Shown piece by piece: positions 1 to 7,028 of a stretch of DNA of 16,223 nt. Position 1 is the first letter of the stretch, and every line of letters begins with the position of its first letter. This DNA comes from Gammaproteobacteria bacterium (GTDB taxonomy: Bacteria > Pseudomonadota > Gammaproteobacteria > UBA7966): the NCBI GenBank assembly GCA_003485715.1, contig DNIF01000126.1, positions 1 through 16,223 of the forward strand, written 5' to 3'. Below the pieces are notes generated by a model. The model searched no databases. It was not told the DNA's origin and was given only the letters and a program-made list of their open reading frames with translations. The translations under genes and the position numbers were made by a program.

Positions 1-87
1 TTCTGGGGCCGGTGGGCGAATGACAACCACCAAGCACCGGAGGATATCAGGAGAGGAACGTGCCCGGTTCACGCGATCCGGCTGCTG

Positions 88-117
88 CCGCTTTGAATAG
101 CGGGGCAACTGCCCGCT
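88..117 (-). terminator. Two overlapping hairpins after the leftward operon
   Basis: Downstream of the stop of the leftward gene at 162 are two small inverted repeats that share an arm: CCGCT (88-92) with AGCGG (99-103), and AGCGGG (99-104) with CCCGCT (112-117). They cannot form together. No T tract follows on either strand, so a terminator role is only a guess. The rest of 1-161 shows no convincing gene. Confidence 0.22.
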
Positions 118-161
118 CCGGCGGCCATCACCCCGCCCGAGCTGCGAACTCCCACTCCCGC

Positions 162-1040
162 TCAGCAGATTTCGCACGCGCGCGTCGGCTCAAGCTGGCG
201 CCGGGCGCTAAAAGCGAGCAGGGCGAAGCCCAGCAATAGAGCGCCCGCCGGCAGGGGCACTTGTTGCGGAGTTGGCGGGGCTGGGGGAGGGGGGAGCTGC
301 AGGCTGTCCACCGCTGCCGTGAAGCCGGCCGCGCTCAGACCCCGATTGAAGACCAGCGTCACGGGTGCGGAGTCCGCGATCCCGGGGCTGCGATTGCCCG
401 GGCCGGGCGGCGGTGGGTTGAAGAGATTGGTCGGTGCCACCTGTGAGAAGAGCCGGAAGTTGACCAGCCAGGCACCGACGGGGCTGCCGCTGTTGACCGA
501 AAAATTGATGTGGGAGTGGATGCTGCCTCCGGAGGCCTGACCGATGAAGCCGTGCGGATCGGTACTGACGCCGCTGCCGGTCCAGCTCACGCGCCGACCG
601 AGCACGTCATCCACGGACAGCGTGGAGCCGGCCGGGCCGGCGACCCAGGTGCTGCCGTTCCAGAAGCCCAGCTGTCCCACGGCCTGCAGACCGAGCAGCG
701 AGCCATTGGGAAACCCGCTGTCGCCCAGAAATACCCCGCTGCGCCAGTCGAAACCCGGGTTGTCGGTCGCCAGTGCACCGCCGCGGATGTCACCGAAGTC
801 GCCGCTGAAAAAGCGCTGACCGGCCAAGGCCGCCAGCACGCCGTGGGTGGTGGCCGAGGTGGCACTGACGGTCGCCCCGTTGGCGATGCGGATCACACCC
901 GCCTCCACCAGCGGGAAGATGTCGCCCGCGTGCAATGGGACGGCCGCCACCGGGGTCAGGCCCAGCAGGGAGGCACTGAGGACAGAGCCGAAGAGCCACG
1001 GTGTGGCAGCGCTACGACGGCAGGATGGGTTCGGGCGCAT
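162..1040 (-). CDS. Secreted PEP-CTERM-anchored protein, all3515-like domain (paralog 1)
   Basis: A 292-residue predicted exported protein. A hydrophobic segment at about residues 14-34 looks like a signal peptide. The shared domain spans about 38-247: DFGDI (81-85), NPGF (94-97), FWNG (126-129), IHSH with H175 and H177, GSPVGAWL (185-192) and FNRGL (231-235). The same motifs occur in the proteins at 1154-1906 and 4177-6978. A proline-rich spacer (250-258) leads to VPLPAG (261-266), a hydrophobic stretch and SARRQ, the layout of a PEP-CTERM/exosortase sorting tail; ten unusual residues ending in CEIC follow. The ATG is supported by GGAG nine bases upstream. It lies 113 bases downstream of its paralog on the same strand and is probably co-transcribed with it. 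Family: consistent with the all3515 Zur-repressed PEP-CTERM group, by recall of motifs only. Metal binding is inferred. It is less histidine-rich than its neighbour. Confidence 0.8.
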   Translation of the reverse strand: MRPNPSCRRSAATPWLFGSVLSASLLGLTPVAAVPLHAGDIFPLVEAGVIRIANGATVSATSATTHGVLAALAGQRFFSGDFGDIRGGALATDNPGFDWRSGVFLGDSGFPNGSLLGLQAVGQLGFWNGSTWVAGPAGSTLSVDDVLGRRVSWTGSGVSTDPHGFIGQASGGSIHSHINFSVNSGSPVGAWLVNFRLFSQVAPTNLFNPPPPGPGNRSPGIADSAPVTLVFNRGLSAAGFTAAVDSLQLPPPPAPPTPQQVPLPAGALLLGFALLAFSARRQLEPTRACEIC

Positions 1041-1093
1041 GCAATCGATCTCCAGTGACGGGGCCGCCGGCAGGGACGGCGTTGAGGGAGGAG

Positions 1094-1129
1094 CAGCAGG
1101 GAGGCCCGAGCCGCCGGGCCTCCCTGCTG
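1094..1129 (-). terminator. Perfect 15-bp hairpin between the two PEP-CTERM genes
   Basis: CAGCAGGGAGGCCCG (1094-1108) and its exact reverse complement (1115-1129) flank a six-base loop. The hairpin begins 25 bases after the stop codon of the gene at 1154-1906, in the transcript that would run on to 162-1040. No T run follows on either strand, so it is not a classical intrinsic terminator. A partial terminator or an RNA-stabilising 3' hairpin that sets the ratio of the two products is plausible. Confidence 0.55.
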
Positions 1130-1153
1130 TGCGGACTGAACGTCGCCGCCCGC

Positions 1154-1906
1154 TCAGGTGGCCGCTGCCACAGAGCGCCGACGGGTCGCCGCCGCGAGGC
1201 CCATGAGGCCGCTGCCGAGGAGCCAGGCCGCCGCCGGCACCGGCACCAGCCGTGCCTCGACCGCCGACTCGAAGGCATGGTGACCCAGACCGAAGTTGAA
1301 GGCGATGGAGATCGGCCGGCTTTCCAGGTGGAGGGGGCTGCCGAGGTCCGGGACCGGGAGCTCGCCGGCCGTCGGTGCCACGTTGATCAGGACGAAGCTT
1401 GCGAGATAGGCCCCTACGGCAGCACCCGTGGAGATGTTGAATTTCACGTGGTCATGGATCTCGAGACCGGGGCCGGTGAAGCCGATCACGGCCGGATCGC
1501 CGCTGGTGCCCGCCGCAGTCCAGAAGGAATCGATGTGGCGGATGTCCTCGACCTTGAGGTTCGTCCCGGTGGCCGCGGCGCCCCAGTTCGATCCGTCCCA
1601 GAAGCTCAGGTTGCCGATGGGCTTCAGGGCCAGGAAGGAATGGTTGGGCAGCACACCCGCATGGATGGCGAAGCCGGGATTGCCGGTGGCATTCGCGCCA
1701 TAGGCGAAATCACCGAAATCTGCCTCCACCAGATGATGACCGGTGAAGAGGTCGGTGTAGGTGTGGTTGGTGAGGGTGAGCTGGTTATCGATGATGGCGA
1801 GGCCAATGTCGCCGGCGTGGCCCGGATGGCCGTGGCTGGCGGCGAAGGCGGACAGGGGGAGGGCGAGGGCCGCGGTCACGGCGGTGGCAAGGGTATGGAG
1901 GCGCAT
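1154..1906 (-). CDS. Secreted histidine-rich PEP-CTERM protein, all3515-like domain (paralog 2)
   Basis: A 250-residue predicted exported protein. The start was set at the ATG ending at 1906 because AAGGAG sits seven bases upstream and a typical signal peptide follows (cleavage near AFA, residues 20-22); the reading frame extends further upstream but would run through the operator. The mature N terminus is histidine-rich (H25, H27, H30). Further histidines include H48, H57/H58, H82, H89, H124, the IHDH pair H151/H153, H193 and H209/H210. There is no cysteine. Domain motifs shared with its paralogs: DFGDF (63-67), NPGF (76-79), FWDG (102-105), AAVGAYL (162-168) and FNFGL (203-207). The tail VPVPAAAWLLGSG (221-233) followed by an RRR patch is a classic PEP-CTERM sorting signal, so anchoring by an exosortase encoded elsewhere is expected. 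It diverges from the ZnuD-like receptor across a shared operator. A zinc-binding surface protein is inferred from family, histidines and neighbours. Confidence 0.85.
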   Translation of the reverse strand: MRLHTLATAVTAALALPLSAFAASHGHPGHAGDIGLAIIDNQLTLTNHTYTDLFTGHHLVEADFGDFAYGANATGNPGFAIHAGVLPNHSFLALKPIGNLSFWDGSNWGAAATGTNLKVEDIRHIDSFWTAAGTSGDPAVIGFTGPGLEIHDHVKFNISTGAAVGAYLASFVLINVAPTAGELPVPDLGSPLHLESRPISIAFNFGLGHHAFESAVEARLVPVPAAAWLLGSGLMGLAAATRRRSVAAAT

Positions 1907-1943
1907 GGCAAAACTCCTTGAAGATGTGGCAGAGATGGCTCGT

Positions 1944-1980
1944 GATGCCGTAACGTTATAGCATCTGATGTTATAAAGTT
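1944..1980. promoter_or_regulatory. Candidate Zur-type operator in the divergent promoter region
   Basis: An AT-rich patch in GC-rich DNA holds two overlapping palindromes. The first (1944-1965, centre 1954/1955) pairs at 9 of 11 positions. The second (1953-1979, centre 1966) pairs at 11 of 13 positions and extends by one pair to 1952-1980. Three related half-sites appear: GATGCCGTAA (plus), GATGCTATAA (minus) and GATGTTATAA (plus). The last resembles the ATGTTATA half-site of proteobacterial Zur boxes, but the spacing does not match the E. coli Zur consensus. The neighbours (ZnuD-like receptor, all3515-like proteins) make Zur the leading candidate regulator. Binding is inferred. Confidence 0.6.
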
Positions 1981-1984
1981 GCAA
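1955..1984 (-). promoter_or_regulatory. Possible promoter of the leftward PEP-CTERM genes
   Basis: Read on the minus strand, TTGCAA (1979-1984) is followed after 18 bases by TATAAC (1955-1960), a reasonable sigma-70 -35/-10 pair. Transcription would start near 1948, leaving about 40 bases before the ATG at 1906. Both elements overlap the palindromes at 1944-1980, so a bound repressor would block it. On the plus strand TATAAA (1972-1977) is a possible -10 for the receptor gene, but no good -35 is visible. Confidence 0.4.
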
Positions 1985-2002
1985 AAGCTCTCCGAGTCAC
2001 CG

Positions 2003-4177
2003 ATGCCCCACGCCATCCCATACGTCTTCACGCTGCTCACCGCCCTGCCGGCACTGCTGGTCCCGACCGTCGTGTGGGCGCGGGATCTGCCGGAAGATCG
2101 CCTCGAGGCCGTCGAGATCCTCGGGGACGTGCCCCCGCCGGACGCCTCTCCGAAGCGCGTGGTCCAGGGTGAGGCCCTGCGCCGCGTGACCCGCGACACC
2201 CTGGGTGCCACCCTCGAGCGCGAGCCGGGGGTGGCGAATGCCGGCTTCGGGCCCGGCGTGGGCCAGCCGGTGATTCGCGGCCTCTCCGGCGTGCGTGTGC
2301 GCACCATGGGCAACGGTATGGGCAGTCACGACGCCGCCGCCGCCAGCCCGGATCACGCCGTGACGCTGGAGCCGATCCTGGCCGATCGCATCGAGATCCT
2401 GCGCGGCCCCGCCACCGTACTCTTCGGCAGCAGCGCCCAGGGCGGTGCGGTGAACGTGATCGACGGACGCATCCCGGATCGGCGTGCCGAGCAGCCGCTC
2501 GCGGGTCGGCTGGAGCTGCGCTACGACCCGGTGAACGAGGCCCGCACCTCGGCCGTGCGGCTGGATGGTGGCGTGGGCCTGCTGGCGCTGCATGCCGATG
2601 CCTTCGAGCGTGAGCGCGGCCTCACCGAGATCCCCGGCCTCGCCCTGGATGAGGCCGCCGTGCGTCAGGTCTTCGGCCCGGATGCGCAGTTCGAAAACTC
2701 GCCGGGCGTGATCCGCAATTCCGACCTCAACGCCCAGGGCGGCAGCTTTGGCTTCTCGCTGGTACCGGAATGGGGCTATGCGGGCCTGTCCGTGCAGACG
2801 CTTGCCAACCGCTATGGCCTGCCTTCGAGCGGTTTGCCCGCCCACGTCAAGCCTGGTCGGCCGAGCACCGGTCTCGAGGCCATCGATATCGACATCCGCC
2901 AGCAGCGTTACGACTTTCGCAGCGAGTGGTTTGAGCCGATCGCGCGCATCGATGCCCTGGGTCTGCAGGTGTTGCGTTCGGAATACGAGCACGACGAGAT
3001 CGAATCGGGACGGGTGGTCACGCACTTCGTCAATGATGTGACCGAGACCCGTGCCACGGCCCAGCATCGACTTGCGCGCAACTGGTCGGGCGAGGGTGGT
3101 CTGCATTACATCGACCGCGATTTCAGTGCGACGGGCGAGAAGAGTTTCGTGCCGCAGACGCGCTCGGACATGCTCGCGGCCTTCCTCACCAACGTGGTGG
3201 ATCTGCAACCCTTCCGTCTCGAGTTCGGCCTGCGGCGTGAATTCACCGGGCTCAGGCCAGTGGAGCGCATGCGCCGCGCCGCGGATGGCCTGAACGTGAC
3301 GCTGCCGGATGCCATCGACTTCCGCACCTTCACCGGCACGGGAGCGCTCGCCTGGCGGCGCGAGCAGACCGAATGGCGCTTCGAGTTCTCGCACGTCGAG
3401 CGCGCCCCCGATGTGCAGGAGTTGTTGGCGCTCGGCCCGCATCACGCGACCCGCACCTATCAGGTGGGCGATCGTCTGCTCGGTGCAGAGGCCGCACGCA
3501 CGCTGGAACTGGGGCTTGACTGGGAGACCCGGCACTTCGGGCTCACGCTGAATCTGTTCCATCGGAATATCCGCGATTTCATCTACCTGGGCTTCGATCC
3601 ACGGCTCGCGACCATCGATCCTGCCACCGGTGCCCGCCGGCCGCTGCTCTACAATGTGGAACTCGGGCGCTTTCAGGCCTTTTGCACCGTGCTGGCGGAT
3701 TGCCTGCCGGTGCAGTCCTTCCAGCAGCGGGATGCCCTTTTTCACGGCTTCGAGGCGGTGCTTGATCTGCCACTCGCCCGACCGAATGGCTTCACCATCG
3801 ATGCCCGCCTGCAGGCCGACTACGTGCGTGGCCAGTTCCGGGATCGCGCCTTTGGCGATGTGCCGCGGTTGCCGCCGCTGCGTGCCGGTGGCGCGCTCAC
3901 GGTGGCGCTGCCGGATCGTTTCGCCGGCGAACTCTTCTGGCAGCACGCCTTTCGCCAGGATCGCGCCGGCCTGCTCGAACCGCCCACCCCTGCCTTCAAT
4001 CAGCTCGACCTCGACCTCGCCTGGTATCTGCGCCGGCCGGAGCGCGGCGAGGCCACGGTGTTCCTCGAGGCCGCCAACCTGCTCGATGCCGAGATCCGCC
4101 AGGCCACCTCCTTCCTGCGCAGCTTCGCCCCCGATCCAGGACGCAGAGTGATGCTGGGCCTCAGGGTGCAGTACTGA
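2003..4177 (+). CDS. znuD: ZnuD-like TonB-dependent outer-membrane receptor
   Basis: A 724-residue receptor that would carry a metal (probably zinc) or its complex across the outer membrane, powered by TonB. The ATG at 2003 is followed by a clear signal peptide (about 1-26); an in-frame TTG at 1979 would lie inside the operator. LEAVEILG (34-41) is a possible TonB box. The plug (about 50-160) contains VIRGLSGVRV and IEILRGPATVLFGSSAQGG. Family-like signatures are SPDH (115-118), RDFSATGEKSFVP (372-384), APDVQELLALGPHHATRTY (468-486) and the C-terminal TSFLRSFAPDPGR (702-714); the last residue is aromatic. I recall that an Asp-His pair in the plug helps bind zinc in Neisseria ZnuD; D117/H118 would correspond. 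The histidine-rich loop of Neisseria ZnuD is absent. C561 and C567 may form a loop disulfide. No strong ribosome-binding site is visible. The stop overlaps the next start. A different divalent metal remains possible. Confidence 0.85.
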   Translation: MPHAIPYVFTLLTALPALLVPTVVWARDLPEDRLEAVEILGDVPPPDASPKRVVQGEALRRVTRDTLGATLEREPGVANAGFGPGVGQPVIRGLSGVRVRTMGNGMGSHDAAAASPDHAVTLEPILADRIEILRGPATVLFGSSAQGGAVNVIDGRIPDRRAEQPLAGRLELRYDPVNEARTSAVRLDGGVGLLALHADAFERERGLTEIPGLALDEAAVRQVFGPDAQFENSPGVIRNSDLNAQGGSFGFSLVPEWGYAGLSVQTLANRYGLPSSGLPAHVKPGRPSTGLEAIDIDIRQQRYDFRSEWFEPIARIDALGLQVLRSEYEHDEIESGRVVTHFVNDVTETRATAQHRLARNWSGEGGLHYIDRDFSATGEKSFVPQTRSDMLAAFLTNVVDLQPFRLEFGLRREFTGLRPVERMRRAADGLNVTLPDAIDFRTFTGTGALAWRREQTEWRFEFSHVERAPDVQELLALGPHHATRTYQVGDRLLGAEAARTLELGLDWETRHFGLTLNLFHRNIRDFIYLGFDPRLATIDPATGARRPLLYNVELGRFQAFCTVLADCLPVQSFQQRDALFHGFEAVLDLPLARPNGFTIDARLQADYVRGQFRDRAFGDVPRLPPLRAGGALTVALPDRFAGELFWQHAFRQDRAGLLEPPTPAFNQLDLDLAWYLRRPERGEATVFLEAANLLDAEIRQATSFLRSFAPDPGRRVMLGLRVQY

Positions 4178-6978
4178 TGGGGACGGTGCTTGCAAGGTGC
4201 CGTCTGCGGACGGGCCTCATCGGGTTCTGGCTTAGGGGCACGCTCTGCCTCGCGGCCCTGCCCGCCTCGGCCCTGCACATCGACGTGGCCGTATCGGTGG
4301 CCAATGGGCGCCTCGCCACCGATTTCTGCGTGCAGGGCTTCGCCGGCTGTGACCGCCTGGCGGTGCTCGCGGCCCTGGGCTTCGAGGGCCGCACGCTGCC
4401 ACTCGATCAGGTCAGTGGCCAGCAGATCTTCGTCGCCGACTTCGGCGATTTCCAGGGCGGCCCGTTCAGGAGCGACAACCCCGGTTTCCGATCCGCGCCG
4501 GGTGATCTGCCAGCCAATCTGCTGCTGCGCTACCGTGCCCTCGGCACGCTCGAGTTCTGGGATCCGGCGAGCCCGGGCTGGTCGGTGACGGTGCCGGGTG
4601 ATGCGCGTCTGCGCCTTGCGGGTGGCCTGCGGCAGGACCTCAATTTCTCGACCGATCCAGCGGTCTGTGGCGGGCTACCGCTCTGCACGGTGACCGAGTT
4701 CGCCGAGTCGAGCACCGTCTTCACCACCGCCGGCATTCGGGGCGACGCCAGCCTCATCATCGACGCCACCGATGGCACCGGCGCCCTGCATACCCACCAC
4801 GACTTCCTGGTCGAGGGGCCGGATGGTGCGCTGGGTGGTCCGGTGGGTGCCTACCTGGTCGAGTTCCTGCTCCAGGCTGAGGGGCTCGGCGACAGCCGCC
4901 CCTTCTACTTCATGTTCAATCGGGGTCTCGATACGGCGACCTTCGGTCAGGCGCTGGCCGCACGCATCGCGCTGACGTCCCTCGACCCCGGTGGGCTTGC
5001 CGGGGGCATCACCGGCACCGTGGTCTTCGAGTCCGATCCCGCTGAGCCCAACGTGACCCTGCCCGTCCCGCTCAGCGGCAGCGGCAGCCTCATCAAGCGT
5101 GGCCCTGGCCTGCTGGTCCTGTCGGGCCGCAACGTCCATGGCGGCAGCACCGTGGTGGAGGGCGGCGTGCTGCGTGGTGCGCTCGATTCTCCCGGGCGGC
5201 TGACGGTGGCCGCCGCCGCAACCTTCCAGACCGTCACCAGCCGCTTCGGCTCGCTGACGGGTGCGGGTGAGGTCGAGGTGGGGGATCGGATCGAGGTGGG
5301 TGGCGACGGCTCCAGCACCCAGTTCGATGGGCAGATCTCCGGGGCCGGCCAACTCGTCAAGCAGGGTAGCGGCACACTCGCCCTCGGGGCCGCGAGCCGG
5401 GTGACGGCGACTGGCGGGCTGGCGGTCCAGGCCGGAGCCGTCGTGCTGAACGGCGCGGTGGCGGGCCCGGTGCGCGTGGCCGATGGCGCACGTCTGGGTG
5501 GTGCCGGCGACATCGCTGGCGCGCTCGCGGTCGCCGCCGGTGCCACTGTGACCCCAGGCAACTCTATCGGCGTCCTGTCGGTGGGCAATGCGGACTTCGC
5601 CGCCGGCTCATTGCTGGAGGTGGAGGTCGATGCCGGTGGGCGGGCGGATCGCATCGAGGCCAGCGGCACGGTCAACATCGCCGGGGGCACGGTGCGGGTG
5701 ATCGCGCAGCCGGGTGCCTACGCCCCACTCACGCAGTACACCATCATCACGGCCGCCGGCGGGGTGAGCGGGCGCTTCGATCGCGTGTCCAGCGATCTCG
5801 CCTTCTTCGACCCCGCGCTGATCCATGAGGCGAACACGGTGCGGCTGGCGCTTGCCCGGCGCGCCGATGGCTTCGTGCTGCCCGGGCAGACGCCGAACCA
5901 GCGTGCCGTCGCGACCTGGCTCGGAACCGCCCAGGACTCACCCGGTCTGGCCGCCCTGGTCACGGACACCCTTGGCAGCAGCGCGGCACAGGCCAATGCC
6001 CGTTTCGAGGCCCTGGCCGGCGTCGGCCACACCGCCGCCGCCCGCGCCCTCATGGCCTCCGGCCAGCAGCTCGCCCGCATCCTGCTGCGCCGGGCCGGCG
6101 GTCGCTTCGCGAACGGCGGCATGCAGCAGGCGCAGGGGATGGCCGCCGGCGAGGCCCCGGGGGCCGGCGCGGTGCTCTGGATCGATGGCATCGCCAGCGG
6201 CTCGCGCCACGGCGACGGACCGGGTGTGGCCGGTTTCAGCCACTCGGCCGATGGTGTGGTGGTCGGCGCTGGCTGGGGTGGCGAGGACGCCCCCTTGCGC
6301 CTCGGCGCGAGCTTCTCCGCCCAGCGCCTGCGTTCGCAGCAGGACGGCGTGGAGGGGGAGGTGACCGGCACGCTGCCGGCCTTTGCCGTCTATGCCGGCG
6401 GATGGGCCGGGGCCGTCGACTGGCGTCTCGCCCTGGGGGCAGGTCATGCGTGGCTCGACAGCAGACGCCAACTGGGCACGGCGAGCCTCAGTGCCGCACC
6501 CAGTCAATGGCAGGCCTTCGCGACCGGCGAAGTCGCCTGGTGGTTCGAGAGTGGCTTCGCGCCCTATGCCGCGCTGGCATTGGCCCGTACCGGGGCCCTC
6601 ACCCTGGTGGAATCCGGTGCCACCGACATCGCCCTCGACGGGCGGGTGGCGGCGCTCGATTCACGCATCATCGAGGGTGGCATGCGTTATCGGCAGACCT
6701 TCGCCAGCATCGCCGTGGATGTACGGGCCGGCTGGCAGCGGGAGCTCGGGGATCGCGTGGCGCTGCTCTCCGGGCGGCTCAGGGGCGCACCTGCGGCCGC
6801 CCGCTTCGCCGTCGAGGGGATCGAGGTCGAGGCCGACGCCGCCGTCATCGGGCTTGGCTTGGCGAGCCAACCCGACACGGCGGCCGGTCTGCAACTGCAT
6901 GCGGACATGGACGCGCGCCTGCGCGCGGCCGGGCAGTCGGAGTACGCGGTTTCTGCCGGCCTGCGTTACCGCTGGTAA
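4177..6978 (+). CDS. Autotransporter displaying an all3515-like domain
   Basis: A 933-residue type Va autotransporter with an unusual passenger. Residues 1-32 are a signal peptide (ALPASA cleavage). Residues 33-268 repeat the domain of the two PEP-CTERM proteins: ADFGDF (87-92), DNPGF (100-104), EFWD (126-129), LHTHH with H205, H207 and H208, GGPVGAYLVEF (220-230) and FNRGL (247-251). This copy has four cysteines (C51, C58, C164, C170) that its paralogs lack in this region. Residues about 299-445 hold two autotransporter-associated beta-strand repeats (GSGSLIKRGPGLLVLSG; GAGQLVKQGSGTLALG), then a PGNSIGVLSVG beta-helix segment and, at about 665-933, an autotransporter beta-barrel ending YRW. 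The ATG overlaps the receptor stop (TGATG), with AGGGTG eight bases upstream, so the two are co-translated. Surface metal capture for the adjacent receptor is inferred. Autotransporter architecture is firm; the ligand is unknown. Confidence 0.88.
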   Translation: MGTVLARCRLRTGLIGFWLRGTLCLAALPASALHIDVAVSVANGRLATDFCVQGFAGCDRLAVLAALGFEGRTLPLDQVSGQQIFVADFGDFQGGPFRSDNPGFRSAPGDLPANLLLRYRALGTLEFWDPASPGWSVTVPGDARLRLAGGLRQDLNFSTDPAVCGGLPLCTVTEFAESSTVFTTAGIRGDASLIIDATDGTGALHTHHDFLVEGPDGALGGPVGAYLVEFLLQAEGLGDSRPFYFMFNRGLDTATFGQALAARIALTSLDPGGLAGGITGTVVFESDPAEPNVTLPVPLSGSGSLIKRGPGLLVLSGRNVHGGSTVVEGGVLRGALDSPGRLTVAAAATFQTVTSRFGSLTGAGEVEVGDRIEVGGDGSSTQFDGQISGAGQLVKQGSGTLALGAASRVTATGGLAVQAGAVVLNGAVAGPVRVADGARLGGAGDIAGALAVAAGATVTPGNSIGVLSVGNADFAAGSLLEVEVDAGGRADRIEASGTVNIAGGTVRVIAQPGAYAPLTQYTIITAAGGVSGRFDRVSSDLAFFDPALIHEANTVRLALARRADGFVLPGQTPNQRAVATWLGTAQDSPGLAALVTDTLGSSAAQANARFEALAGVGHTAAARALMASGQQLARILLRRAGGRFANGGMQQAQGMAAGEAPGAGAVLWIDGIASGSRHGDGPGVAGFSHSADGVVVGAGWGGEDAPLRLGASFSAQRLRSQQDGVEGEVTGTLPAFAVYAGGWAGAVDWRLALGAGHAWLDSRRQLGTASLSAAPSQWQAFATGEVAWWFESGFAPYAALALARTGALTLVESGATDIALDGRVAALDSRIIEGGMRYRQTFASIAVDVRAGWQRELGDRVALLSGRLRGAPAAARFAVEGIEVEADAAVIGLGLASQPDTAAGLQLHADMDARLRAAGQSEYAVSAGLRYRW

Positions 6979-7028
6979 GCCGACGAAGCACCGACTGTCG
7001 CGATTCATCCTCCTCCGGCAACGCGATC

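Noticed and set aside
1907..1984. Longer N terminus of the histidine-rich PEP-CTERM protein, starting at 1984
   Set aside because: The added 26 residues come from the operator region. The ATG at 1906 has a strong AAGGAG and begins a normal signal peptide.
1979..2002. TTG at 1979 as the start of the receptor
   Set aside because: It would place the start codon within the palindrome and add eight residues before a good signal peptide. The ATG at 2003 is simpler.
1997..4195. A 732-residue open frame antisense to the receptor gene, about the same length as the receptor
   Set aside because: It mirrors the receptor codon pattern, as is usual in very GC-rich genes. It shows no recognisable domain, and the plus-strand frame has clear receptor motifs.
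6979..7028. Bidirectional terminator between the autotransporter and lon
   Set aside because: Only a five-base inverted repeat was found there and no T run.
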